From assembly GCF_014201715.1 (NCBI RefSeq), contig NZ_JACHFD010000004.1:217257-281256 (forward strand): DNA of 64,000 nucleotides. The letters are read 5' to 3'. Each line of letters begins with the position of its first letter. Position 1 is the stretch's first letter. The position numbers and the translations under genes are program-made. This document shows, one piece after another, positions 1 to 7,217 of this stretch. The notes beneath the pieces are model-generated. The model made no database searches. It saw nothing but the letters and a program-made list of their open reading frames with translations, and was not told the DNA's origin. The stretch comes from Haloferula luteola. GTDB taxonomy: Bacteria; Verrucomicrobiota; Verrucomicrobiia; Verrucomicrobiales; Akkermansiaceae.

Positions 1-224
1 ATTGATGATGAGACCTTTACGGAGATGGAATACCTCCTTTGAGCTGCTTCTTAAGCCGCGGCTGCCGCCAATCACGCGATGTGTGAATCCCTCGAGGATC
101 GCTTATCGAGGGGGGTAAGGAGTCACCAGTTACCGCGGCACCGAAGGCAGCTGGAAGGTGCGAAGCGGACAGCCGGGTCCCCCAGGAACAGGCCCCATCT
201 CCGCGACGCTCCCGACTCGGCGAG
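1..224. other. non-coding flank beyond the CRISPR array
   Basis: No convincing gene is seen on either strand. The stretch lies on the leader-distal side of the array. It contains one short inverted repeat (CCTCGA near 90 pairing with TCGAGG near 106) and otherwise looks like old intergenic DNA. Open frames crossing it run into the CRISPR repeats and are artefacts. Confidence 0.5.
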
Positions 225-252
225 GTGTTCGGAAAAGGGGAGTGAGGAGAGC
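225..252 (-). repeat. degenerate terminal CRISPR repeat
   Basis: This copy ends exactly 61 nt before the end of the first perfect repeat. It keeps the GAGAGC edge and most of the outer stem strand but has lost the CCCCAC strand, so it probably can no longer fold or be processed by Cas6e. It encloses one more 33-nt spacer at 253-285. Degenerate distal repeats are normal in old array ends; here the decay is abrupt because the neighbouring copy is perfect. Confidence 0.7.
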
Positions 253-1228
253 CCGACGGTGCTCCCTCGGGCACGTTGACCAATCGGGTCATCCCCACGG
301 GTGTGGGGAGAGCTGCGAGGGTGCGTTTCATGGTGGTTGGTGGTGCGGGTCATCCCCACGGGTGTGGGGAGAGCCCCCGGGAGGGTTGGGGGAATCGGTC
401 TGGCGGCGGGTCATCCCCACGGGTGTGGGGAGAGCCATGGTGTTTCCTCTCCAGATGATTGACCCCTCGGGTCATCCCCACGGGTGTGGGGAGAGCCTCC
501 CTGACGATGCGGTCCGTCACCTCTGCCACGGGTCATCCCCACGGGTGTGGGGAGAGCACCCGGAAGCTGATTTCTTCCTCGCGCAGCTCTGGGTCATCCC
601 CACGGGTGTGGGGAGAGCGCTCTGTGGGCGTTTCGGAGCATCTTTGGCGGCGGGTCATCCCCACGGGTGTGGGGAGAGCCGCCGCATTCTCCATGCCCAG
701 ATCGCCGGTCGCGGGTCATCCCCACGGGTGTGGGGAGAGCGTTACGGGTGCCATCGGTGCAGAGTCTCACCACGGGTCATCCCCACGGGTGTGGGGAGAG
801 CTGGTGTTGTGTGTGTTGTGGGTGTGGTGGGTGTGGGTCATCCCCACGGGTGTGGGGAGAGCGTAGTCCGTGGGGTGGATCTGCGGATCCTCATCGGGTC
901 ATCCCCACGGGTGTGGGGAGAGCCAAGAAATCCCTCCATCAATCGAGTATCGGAACGGGTCATCCCCACGGGTGTGGGGAGAGCAGCTCCGGTTTGTAAT
1001 CCTCCAACTCTCCCACCGGGTCATCCCCACGGGTGTGGGGAGAGCCTCCACGATCCGCGAAATCGCTCTGGCGGGTGCGGGTCATCCCCACGGGTGTGGG
1101 GAGAGCGGTTGGGCTTGGGCATCATCCGTCGAAGGTGACGGGTCATCCCCACGGGTGTGGGGAGAGCCGGGTAGGTTTCGCATTCGATTCTGACGCATTC
1201 GGGTCATCCCCACGGGTGTGGGGAGAGC
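225..1228 (-). CRISPR. Type I-E CRISPR array, 16 perfect repeats plus one degenerate terminal repeat
   Basis: Sixteen identical 28-nt repeats start at 286 and recur exactly every 61 nt to the last copy at 1201-1228. Read on the minus strand the repeat has the classic I-E layout: 5 nt, stem CCCCAC, loop ACCC, stem GTGGGG, then an 8-nt 5' handle ATGACCC plus one further base. That 29th base is G for 13 of the 15 spacers between perfect repeats and A for 2 (copies at 591 and 835), as expected if it comes from the PAM, as in E. coli (AAG). Spacers are 33 nt counting that base. A 17th, degenerate repeat sits in exact register at 225-252 (17/28 matches, 14 of the last 17 plus-strand positions), marking the old, leader-distal end. 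Transcription runs from the leader at 1229-1299 toward low coordinates. Confidence 0.98.
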
Positions 1229-1299
1229 TCTTCACCTATGAGTGACTTATGAAGATTTATGGGAAGGCATTTTGACGAAGAAAGGTGTGACAGATTGTC
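1229..1299 (-). promoter_or_regulatory. CRISPR leader between cas2 and the array
   Basis: Seventy-one bases separate the cas2 stop codon from the first repeat. The stretch is clearly richer in A and T than the genes around it, and it lies on the side where I-E leaders are found, with cas2, leader and array all on the minus strand. A CATAAA hexamer is present on the minus strand but no convincing -35 element. It should carry the array promoter and the adaptation signals (an IHF-like site in E. coli); neither could be pinned to bases. Confidence 0.7.
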
Positions 1300-1611
1300 T
1301 CAAAAAGGACAATTCTCTGGCTCGATCCATTGTTCCGCAATCAAGGGAATGCCTGAGAAATCTACTTCTCGGCGTCCGCTTTGTCCCTCTGGGCCGATGT
1401 GTTCGATGACGTAGCCTTGGCAATTGGGGGCAGAGGAGATGACAAGAAGGCCAAAGTCAGGAGGTGAATTTCGCAAGACGAAATCCAGCACCTTACGGAT
1501 GGTGCGGACATTGAGGGTGCCGATGAAAACGTTGGGTCTGGGCTCGATGAACCAGCGTTTTAAGTGCCCCCGGATGGCAGGTGGGGTGTTGTGGGCGACG
1601 AGGACCGTCAT
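1300..1611 (-). CDS. cas2: CRISPR-associated endoribonuclease Cas2, type I-E
   Basis: Structural subunit of the Cas1-Cas2 integrase that inserts new spacers at the leader end. The 103-residue product begins MTVLVAHNTPPAIRGHL, which matches the Cas2e N-terminus (beta strand, then TPP-RGRL) well, so this ATG is preferred over one five codons upstream at 1626. The 'PNVFIGTLNVR' segment corresponds to the conserved 'GVYVGDVS' strand of the family. It is the last gene of the Cascade/adaptation operon, 52 nt after the cas1 stop, and directly abuts the leader. Length is normal for Cas2e (about 95-110 aa). Confidence 0.95.
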   Translation of the reverse strand: MTVLVAHNTPPAIRGHLKRWFIEPRPNVFIGTLNVRTIRKVLDFVLRNSPPDFGLLVISSAPNCQGYVIEHIGPEGQSGRREVDFSGIPLIAEQWIEPENCPF

Positions 1612-1663
1612 GGCGGTGGCGAGCAAAGCTGGTGCGACAACAGGGTCAGACTAGCGAGGTTGC

Positions 1664-2560
1664 TCATGCGTCGGATCGAGGTTGCAGAGGATTCAATTCG
1701 CACTCGTCCGGAGCTTGGCCCGGTAGATTGTCGAAGAGTTTCTTCAATTCATCCGGCATTCGGCGGAGCATGCGGGTTTCCTCGATACGGCGTTTGAGAA
1801 TCTTGCGCACGAGGGAGCCGTCATCCTTTGGGTCGATGGACAGGGCTTCGAAGGCGGCAGGCCAGGAGGTTTGGTGTTTGTAGAGATCCGCTGCGTCATA
1901 GATGAAGGGCAGGGTGCCGGCTTGGTGGACAAATCCCAGTTGGGGAAGAAAGCCCATGGAACAGCAAACAGCCGCGGTGAGGGCGTAAAGTGAGGCATTG
2001 GAGGCGGAAAGGGCACGGTTGATGCCATCGGCGAGGCTCCAGTTAGAAGTTTTGTAGTCGCGGCCTTTCCAAATGACGCCGAATTGGCTGCCGAGTTCTG
2101 CGTAGGTAGCCTTGACTCGTCTCCCTTCCATCCCCCGTAGTTGCTGGATGGAAAGTCCTTGGACACGCGCTTCAGGAAAGCGATTGAGAAACATGCGCCG
2201 GGCGACTTCGGCTCGTTTTCGCCTGTGGGCCCAGGCATCGGCATGGAGGCGGGCCATTGAGTTGTCGTGATTGGGCGTGATGCCGAAGGCGTAAAAGCGC
2301 ATGCCGTCTTCGCCCATCCAGAAGACGGGACAATTCGACTGGGCACAGGTTTTGATGGCCGCGTGGGTGAGGGTGGTGCCGGGACCGAGAATGAGGGCGG
2401 AAAGGGTGGCGACGGGGAGGCGAGTGATGAAACCGTCGGCTCCAATCCATTTGACCGAAGCATCATCCACTTCGAGGCGGCCTTTCTCAAGGTAGATGGG
2501 CGTCCAGCGGTCCCGTGCGGGCGTGAGGCTGTCGAGCGGGGGACGTTCGAAGATGGGCAC
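1664..2560 (-). CDS. cas1: CRISPR-associated integrase Cas1, type I-E
   Basis: Catalytic subunit of the spacer-acquisition integrase; four Cas1 and two Cas2 capture protospacers and join them to the leader-proximal repeat. The 298-aa product has the expected metal-binding residues: Glu145 in 'GMEGRRVKATY', His212 in 'GFVHQAGTLPF' and Asp222/Asp225 in 'IYDAADLYK', spaced as in E. coli Cas1 (E141, H208, D221). It starts five bases after the cas5e stop, so it is cotranscribed with Cascade. The length is usual and there is no sign of damage, suggesting an adaptation-competent locus. Confidence 0.98.
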   Translation of the reverse strand: MPIFERPPLDSLTPARDRWTPIYLEKGRLEVDDASVKWIGADGFITRLPVATLSALILGPGTTLTHAAIKTCAQSNCPVFWMGEDGMRFYAFGITPNHDNSMARLHADAWAHRRKRAEVARRMFLNRFPEARVQGLSIQQLRGMEGRRVKATYAELGSQFGVIWKGRDYKTSNWSLADGINRALSASNASLYALTAAVCCSMGFLPQLGFVHQAGTLPFIYDAADLYKHQTSWPAAFEALSIDPKDDGSLVRKILKRRIEETRMLRRMPDELKKLFDNLPGQAPDECELNPLQPRSDA

Positions 2561-2565
2561 GGGAG

Positions 2566-3288
2566 TTAAGGGGTGGGGCGGTGATGGCGGACGGGTCGCG
2601 CGGGGTAGGCGGTGGGCACTGGGCCATGATGGGCGCCGAAGGCGATGGGTTGGTCATTGGGATAAAAGGTGCCATCTCCAGGCTGGGAGGTTTCGACTTC
2701 TTGCTGGAATTCGAAGTGATCGAGTGGACCTGGGGAAATGCCGGGAATCGTATTAAGGAGGGCGTTGAAGGCCTGAGCTTCATCGTCTCCCAAGGTGGGA
2801 GTGAGGGGAGTGGCGGGGATGCAAGACTTGCGCCCAAACCAGACGCCCCAAATTGGGTCGAGGAGAGCTTGATGGAGTTCGACGAGGACCTCAGAGTCGC
2901 CGCTAAGAATCGCGGCAAAGGCGGCGTCTGTGAGATAGCTGCGGCGGGTGATGACGGTGCCAAAAGGGGCGCCTGATGCTTTTTGAGGGATGCTCATTTT
3001 CTCACGTGTGGAGGCCTTCCTATCGTAGCCACCGCCAATGGTGTGAAAGTCGGTGAGCCGGGTGGTTGCGACTGGCTTGGGGAGTTTGACCACAGTGAGG
3101 TGGAGGGAGGCGATGGGAGCGAGCTGGGCGGGTTCTTGCGGAGAGTATTTGTCGATGCCCATGGCGGCGGCGAGCAGGCCGACGATGGCGGATTTGGTGG
3201 GAAAGTTTTGGGTTTCCCGGAGCTGGAATTTGGAGGACGCACCCCAGGATTGGAGGGGAGCGTCGATGTAGAAGGCGAGGGAGGACAT
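2566..3288 (-). CDS. cas5e: Cascade subunit Cas5e (CasD)
   Basis: Cas5e binds the crRNA 5' handle and caps the base of the Cas7 backbone in Cascade. The chosen ATG at 3288 gives 240 residues starting MSSLAFYIDAPLQSWG; the 'APLQSWG' box right at the N-terminus is the family hallmark. An ATG 11 codons upstream would overlap cas7e and adds a sequence not typical of the family. 'PTKSAIVGLLAAAMG' is the second conserved block. The start lies only 4 nt after the cas7e stop and the stop 5 nt before cas1, so translation of the three is probably coupled. Confidence 0.95.
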   Translation of the reverse strand: MSSLAFYIDAPLQSWGASSKFQLRETQNFPTKSAIVGLLAAAMGIDKYSPQEPAQLAPIASLHLTVVKLPKPVATTRLTDFHTIGGGYDRKASTREKMSIPQKASGAPFGTVITRRSYLTDAAFAAILSGDSEVLVELHQALLDPIWGVWFGRKSCIPATPLTPTLGDDEAQAFNALLNTIPGISPGPLDHFEFQQEVETSQPGDGTFYPNDQPIAFGAHHGPVPTAYPARPVRHHRPTP

Positions 3289-3292
3289 GGGA

Positions 3293-4312
3293 TCAGCCGA
3301 GGAGTTGGTGAATGAAGGCATCGATGCCGCCGGGGGTCTGAGTGAGATAGAGTTTTTCGCCTTGGTCTCCCCAAATTCGTTCGATGTCGGCGAGATGTTG
3401 GTTCATGGCCACCAGCGATGCTTCGGCAAAGCCGTTGTCATGGGCTTTTACGGGATTCTCGAAGGCGTTGATGAGTTGGAGGGGCTGACCGGTGGGTTTG
3501 CGGATGCCGAGCACTTCGTGGGGCAGGGTGCCGGCGTTCATTGAATTCTTGCGAGCGCCGGGGACCGCGACGAGGGCGGAGCGAATGAAGGTCCTGAGAA
3601 TATCTTTTCTCTCGTCGTCACTGAGCCCGGCGAGGTGTTGGGGGCTGGCGAGGAGATCGAGATTGATCGCGAGGTAGCGGTAGTAGGTGGCGGAATTAAA
3701 CTCTAGGGTACCGATCATGCTCGCACCGGCGTCCTCTGAGTCCACTTTGCGGTCATCCACTGCGGAGAAGAAATCGACTTCGTTGTCGGTGCGGTGAGTG
3801 GACAGGGCGTGGGAGAACATGGCGGCACCTTCGACGTTCAGACTTGCGTCGTTGGCGACCATGCGCCCGAAGAGGGCGATGTCTGCGGCATCGTTGCGAG
3901 TGGCGTTCTTGATCGCTTTCTTGGTTTCCTCTCCCGCGGCAATGGCCGTGGAGATGTTGGCGATTTCGGAGGGCGAGAGGTAGACGGCCGTGGTGACTTG
4001 ATCAGGGTTCTTGCTATCGGGCTTGCTGAAGAGTTTGCAGAGTTCGTCGGCTTTGGCCTTTGCAAGCTCCTCTTCCAGACCGGCCTGAAGCAGTGCGTCG
4101 GTGAATGGGGCGAGGAGGTAGCGTGAGCGGATGCCGTCGAAACCCCGGTGCAGATCATGGGCGAGAAGTCGGCTGGCGCGCTTGAGACATTGGCTAGAGA
4201 TGCGAGCACGTCTGGTACCGCCAAAGAGAGCGGATTTTGGAGAGCCGACATCATCGCGATTGAGGCAAGAGACGGGGAAGGACTGAAGGATGTGAAGTTC
4301 GATGAGATTCAT
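3293..4312 (-). CDS. cas7e: Cascade backbone subunit Cas7e (CasC)
   Basis: Six copies of Cas7e line the crRNA spacer and form the Cascade backbone. The 339-aa product opens with 'MNLIELHILQSFPVSCLNRDD', close to the E. coli CasC start, and carries 'FGGTRRARISSQCLKRA', the strongly conserved segment of the family. Length is close to the usual 340-360. It follows cas6e with a 32-nt gap, whereas in E. coli Cas7e directly follows Cse2; the insertion of cas6e between cse2 and cas7e is the one unusual point of this operon. Confidence 0.96.
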   Translation of the reverse strand: MNLIELHILQSFPVSCLNRDDVGSPKSALFGGTRRARISSQCLKRASRLLAHDLHRGFDGIRSRYLLAPFTDALLQAGLEEELAKAKADELCKLFSKPDSKNPDQVTTAVYLSPSEIANISTAIAAGEETKKAIKNATRNDAADIALFGRMVANDASLNVEGAAMFSHALSTHRTDNEVDFFSAVDDRKVDSEDAGASMIGTLEFNSATYYRYLAINLDLLASPQHLAGLSDDERKDILRTFIRSALVAVPGARKNSMNAGTLPHEVLGIRKPTGQPLQLINAFENPVKAHDNGFAEASLVAMNQHLADIERIWGDQGEKLYLTQTPGGIDAFIHQLLG

Positions 4313-4344
4313 GGTGGAAATAGGAAAGGGATTCAGGGAAAATA

Positions 4345-4974
4345 TTAGAGGGGAGAAAGACAGAGCATGCCGAAGCCGAATGCTTTGGCTGATCCGATGC
4401 CGGAGTGCGCTGCGTGGAGAAAAAGCTCGGGATCAGTGACTTCGAGAGTGCCGGTGAACTCAGTCGCACAGTGGAGTCCTGCGGACCCTTTTTTGAGAAA
4501 GGCTTGGCGTGGCCGTGGAAGGGTTTTGAGAGTCACAAGATCTGGGGCGAATCCGTTCTGTTCTCCCTTGCGAGACATCCAATCGATAAGGTCCTGGCGG
4601 CTGACGAGAGCTTCGCGCCGACCGTTTTTTTTGCGATGACCGTCGGGGTCGCGGACCACTCGCTTGCGAGTCGGATTGGCGAGCAGCGAAAACTGATAGT
4701 GACGATGCTGGAAGAAGGTGTCGGCGATGGTTTTGGACTGCCATTGATCACTGGGGCACCAATCTGGCCGGCTGGGCGGTTCTTGAGAAAGGATGAGCAG
4801 CCGGAAATCGTGACCGGTATCATCCAGGCGGGTGAGGAAGTCTCGCGAGGCTTCGGGGCTTCCTGGGAAGGCTTCCCACACCCGCTTGTGCCAAGCGTAG
4901 CTGTCGCGGAAACCGCCGTCCTTCCAAGGCCGAGCGACGATGTCGTATGGAATGCGAGCTTGGGTGAGAATCAT
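4345..4974 (-). CDS. cas6e: crRNA-processing endoribonuclease Cas6e (CasE)
   Basis: Cas6e cuts the repeat hairpin just 3' of the stem and stays bound as the Cascade head. The 209-aa protein has 'YAWHKRVWEAF' near the N-terminus, matching the Y-x-x-H-x-x-x-W segment that holds the catalytic histidine (His29 here), and ends with the glycine-rich 'GIGSAKAFGFGMLCLSP' loop diagnostic for Cas6 proteins. It overlaps the cse2 stop by 4 bp (ATGA), so it is translationally coupled to cse2. Its expected substrates are the array repeat and, by inference, the solitary hairpin after cas3, which has an identical 6-bp stem. Confidence 0.96.
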   Translation of the reverse strand: MILTQARIPYDIVARPWKDGGFRDSYAWHKRVWEAFPGSPEASRDFLTRLDDTGHDFRLLILSQEPPSRPDWCPSDQWQSKTIADTFFQHRHYQFSLLANPTRKRVVRDPDGHRKKNGRREALVSRQDLIDWMSRKGEQNGFAPDLVTLKTLPRPRQAFLKKGSAGLHCATEFTGTLEVTDPELFLHAAHSGIGSAKAFGFGMLCLSPL

Positions 4975-5486
4975 GGCTCGGGAGAGGTTTCAGCAAGGGG
5001 AGGCGATTGCCAAAAATCGGAGGCCCAGCCGAGTTTGACACGGTCCGCCCATGAGCTCCAATGGTTGAGGTTTTGATGCACTGCGTGGTAATCGAGTGGG
5101 ACGGCTTCGCGGGAGAGACGCATCGCAAGACGGTGAAGCCGGTGGGCGAGGTCTCCTGGCGCAGCGACGCTGCCGAGTTTCTCGGCAGCTAGAAGCCGCC
5201 GGAAATGGCGGTCAAACGGGTGCTCTCCGTCGGAGCGATCACCGAGGCGTAGCGCGGCTTTGCCTACGGTGAAACCGTCCTTGTGTAGGGGGTGCTCGGC
5301 GTAGAGGGCGGCGAGAAGACATTTCCGGGAATCGTCCAAAGCACCGAGGATTCCCAGGATTGGATAGGCTTGGTGTCGAGTGGCGGGGCTCCAGTATTTT
5401 CGCAAGGAAGCACGCATGCCGCGGTCGTCATCCACGCATCTTTGCAGACGCTGGAGGAAAGAATCGTGGTTTGGAGGTGGGCTCAT
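4971..5486 (-). CDS. cse2: Cascade small subunit Cse2 (CasB)
   Basis: Cse2 forms the belly dimer of Cascade that stabilises the R-loop. The start at 5486 gives 171 residues beginning MSPPPNHDSF; the body 'CVDDDRGMRASLRKYWSPATR' has the basic, helical look of Cse2 ('D.G..A.LRR' motif). An in-frame ATG at 5531 would overlap cas8e; the later start sits 22 nt after the cas8e stop. Length is in the family range (160-200). The gene overlaps cas6e by 4 bp. Confidence 0.93.
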   Translation of the reverse strand: MSPPPNHDSFLQRLQRCVDDDRGMRASLRKYWSPATRHQAYPILGILGALDDSRKCLLAALYAEHPLHKDGFTVGKAALRLGDRSDGEHPFDRHFRRLLAAEKLGSVAAPGDLAHRLHRLAMRLSREAVPLDYHAVHQNLNHWSSWADRVKLGWASDFWQSPPLAETSPEP

Positions 5487-5508
5487 GTTAGGGAGATCAG
5501 ATGGAGGG

Positions 5509-6981
5509 TCAGGTTTGGGATGGGGTGGCATTCTTTGTCGCACCGGGAGGCTTCGGGTAGAGAGCTTTCCGCAGGACACGGGCACCTGCGGAATGCGCTT
5601 GGATCTGGCGCGGAGTGGTGTGAGGGCACACGGACTTGAAGGCGCGAATGGCCGCTGCGCGCACGAGAAGGGTCCACGGGTCTTTGGCATCGTGACTGCC
5701 AATCTCGGCTTGTCCTGGCTGCGGCTTGCCCGCCATTTCAATGAGAGTCCGATGGTTCTGATCGAGCTGGTGCCAGAATTGTTTCTTTCCCTCGAGGATG
5801 GGGGGATTTTCGTGGCTCAAGGATTTCCCGTAGGTTTTGATCGCACCATACAGGAATTTGGAGACGGCCTCGGCATGGTCGATTCCCGCTGCGTAGAGGT
5901 GCTGTCCAGCCTCGCCGAAAAGTGCTTGAGGAATGGTGAAAGTCGATTCCGTGGCGTCTTCAATTTTAGCATCCTTCGCCTTGATCAATTCTCCAACCCA
6001 CAGATCCGTCGTTTCTCCAAGATTCTTACGGGCATTGAAACACTGAAGATTGAGCGCCGCATCGGAACCGACAGAGTGAGTGAGGTTGGTGAGCAGGTGG
6101 AGATCGCGCCAGATGCCCTGATCGGGTTTTGCGCGGAGGAGGCGACGTTTTTCATTCTTCCCGTCTTTGATGATCTCGATGGAAGCAAACGGGTCGCGGT
6201 AGGCTTCGAATTCGAGGTAGGAGTGACCTTGATCGATAAAGAGGGTTTGAAGGTCATCACTGAGCCAGAGTGCACAAGAAATTGGCGCCAAGCGTGCGAG
6301 GAGGTTGTGATCGGGAGGGCCCTCCCAAACGGGCTTGCCGAGGTGACCTCCGGTGCGCTCGATCGTTTCAAGATCGAGCGCATTGCGGAGGATGCTGTCG
6401 CGAAGTGAGTCTCCTTTCAGCAGCATTTGGAGGCTTTTAAGGGCAGGCCCGTTACCCTTGACCTTGGAGGCCATGCTCCCACCGACAAAAAAGTTTTGAA
6501 GGCAGAGGACGAGCAAAGCAGCGGCGGATGGAGTCCAAGGCCGGGGTGCTTCTCCCCAGTGATCGAGAAGTTTGGAGTTATTGCCCGACGAGAGATGGAA
6601 GGCAGATTTGCTAAGTGGATAGCCATCTTTGGGGTCAAGCGACTTCGGTTTCTTTTGAAGAAACCGTGGATCAGGACCGAGGAGGTGAAATCGAGGATGA
6701 ATGGTGGGGTGGTGCAGATAGGCCGGCACGGCGATCTCCAGGTCGGATCCGAAGTCTCCCCATTCATCCGCATCCAAAGGAGCGCCGAGGGCGGCATGAG
6801 TGATGCAGACCAAGAGTCGCATCAATGCGATGCGTTCGTGAGGCGCCCCATCGATGTCCGCGATTTTTTCCGAAAGCGCAAAGGCCTCGCAGAGAGAGAT
6901 TTGGGGCGGCCGCCTCGTTTCAGAAGATGGAAGCCAACGAACCGGGATCCACGGTTGGTCGATGAGGTTGAAAGGAGTCAT
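5509..6981 (-). CDS. cas8e: Cascade large subunit Cas8e (Cse1, CasA)
   Basis: Cas8e recognises the PAM, opens DNA and recruits Cas3. The 490-aa protein starts 'MTPFNLIDQPWIPVRW', the standard Cse1 N-terminus, and carries the expected aromatic and glycine-rich segments; E. coli Cse1 is 502 aa. It is the first gene of the Cascade operon. Its start codon is only 18 nt from the 3' end of a tRNA-like element and about 300 nt downstream of cas3, so the operon probably has its own promoter inside the intergenic island rather than simply continuing from cas3. Confidence 0.96.
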   Translation of the reverse strand: MTPFNLIDQPWIPVRWLPSSETRRPPQISLCEAFALSEKIADIDGAPHERIALMRLLVCITHAALGAPLDADEWGDFGSDLEIAVPAYLHHPTIHPRFHLLGPDPRFLQKKPKSLDPKDGYPLSKSAFHLSSGNNSKLLDHWGEAPRPWTPSAAALLVLCLQNFFVGGSMASKVKGNGPALKSLQMLLKGDSLRDSILRNALDLETIERTGGHLGKPVWEGPPDHNLLARLAPISCALWLSDDLQTLFIDQGHSYLEFEAYRDPFASIEIIKDGKNEKRRLLRAKPDQGIWRDLHLLTNLTHSVGSDAALNLQCFNARKNLGETTDLWVGELIKAKDAKIEDATESTFTIPQALFGEAGQHLYAAGIDHAEAVSKFLYGAIKTYGKSLSHENPPILEGKKQFWHQLDQNHRTLIEMAGKPQPGQAEIGSHDAKDPWTLLVRAAAIRAFKSVCPHTTPRQIQAHSAGARVLRKALYPKPPGATKNATPSQT

Positions 6982-6984
6982 AAT
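6955..6984 (+). promoter_or_regulatory. possible plus-strand promoter at the cas8e start
   Basis: TTGGTC at 6955-6960 and CATAAT at 6979-6984 are spaced 18 nt apart, an acceptable sigma-70-like pair (three to four of six, and five of six matches). Transcription would start near 6991 and run into the intrinsic terminator at 7071-7108, giving an RNA of about 115 nt antisense to the cas8e 5' leader. The hexamers also overlap cas8e coding sequence, so chance is possible. Confidence 0.3.
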
Positions 6985-6998
6985 TATCGTGCAGAAAG

Positions 6999-7068
6999 TG
7001 GACAGAGAGGGAGTTGAACCCTATTCTCGACGATAGGAAGCGTGAGTGATCACCGGATCGCTCTGCCC
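6999..7068 (-). ncRNA. tRNA-like element in the cas8e leader
   Basis: On the minus strand a 70-nt segment folds like a tRNA end: GGGCAGA pairs with TCTGTCC over 7 bp (one G-U) followed by an unpaired A as discriminator, and the T-arm is AGGG-TTCAACT-CCCT, with a loop fitting the TTCRANY rule and a perfect B-box GGTTCAACTCC. The D-arm is reduced to GATC-CGGT-GATC and the anticodon-like hairpin is CTCACG / CGTCGAG with a bulged C and an 8-nt loop containing TTCC. No CCA is encoded and T8/A9 are absent. It is either a decayed tRNA gene or a deliberate tRNA mimic; a normal functional tRNA is unlikely. It ends 17 nt before the cas8e start codon. Confidence 0.5.
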
Positions 7069-7070
7069 TT

Positions 7071-7108
7071 GGGGTTGTGACTGTGCTACCAGTCACAACC
7101 CCTTTTTT
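7071..7108 (+). terminator. strong intrinsic terminator, plus strand
   Basis: A perfect 12-bp stem (GGGGTTGTGACT with AGTCACAACCCC, 8-nt loop) is followed by six T on the plus strand, a textbook Rho-independent terminator. No plus-strand protein gene precedes it, and the flanking cas genes are all on the minus strand, so it must end an unannotated RNA or an antisense transcript. On the minus strand the same stem would be a stable hairpin in the cas8e leader but without a T-tract. Confidence 0.8.
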
Positions 7109-7141
7109 CATCGTTACGGCGGATTGTCGACAAAAAACTAA

Positions 7142-7158
7142 GTCGCGAAGAGTTGCTC
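7142..7158 (-). promoter_or_regulatory. candidate target of the cas3-3'UTR guide
   Basis: On the minus strand this reads GAGCAACTCTTCGCGAC. It matches 16 of 17 bases of the segment directly following the solitary CRISPR-like repeat (7234-7250), the only difference being at position 11. The position, 160-177 nt upstream of the cas8e ATG and next to AT-rich DNA, suits a promoter or early leader. The trinucleotide in PAM position reads CTG. Confidence 0.5.
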
Positions 7159-7217
7159 AGCGAGAAAGAGAATATTGCAAAACTGAATGAGTTCTACACG
7201 ATCCGTCCTCCCTCTAT

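Noticed and set aside
82..112. Possible terminator or regulatory hairpin left of the array
   Set aside because: Short stem with no T-tract; no transcript known to end there.
158..1138. Long open frames running through the CRISPR array (326 aa and others, plus strand)
   Set aside because: They consist of translated repeats (GHPHGCGES-like units every 61 nt) and have no start or family.
6920..7111. 63-aa minus-strand open frame MKKGVVTGSTVTT... crossing the terminator hairpin and tRNA-like element
   Set aside because: It overlaps the cas8e start out of frame and its codons are dictated by the hairpin; kept only as a remote possibility of a leader peptide.
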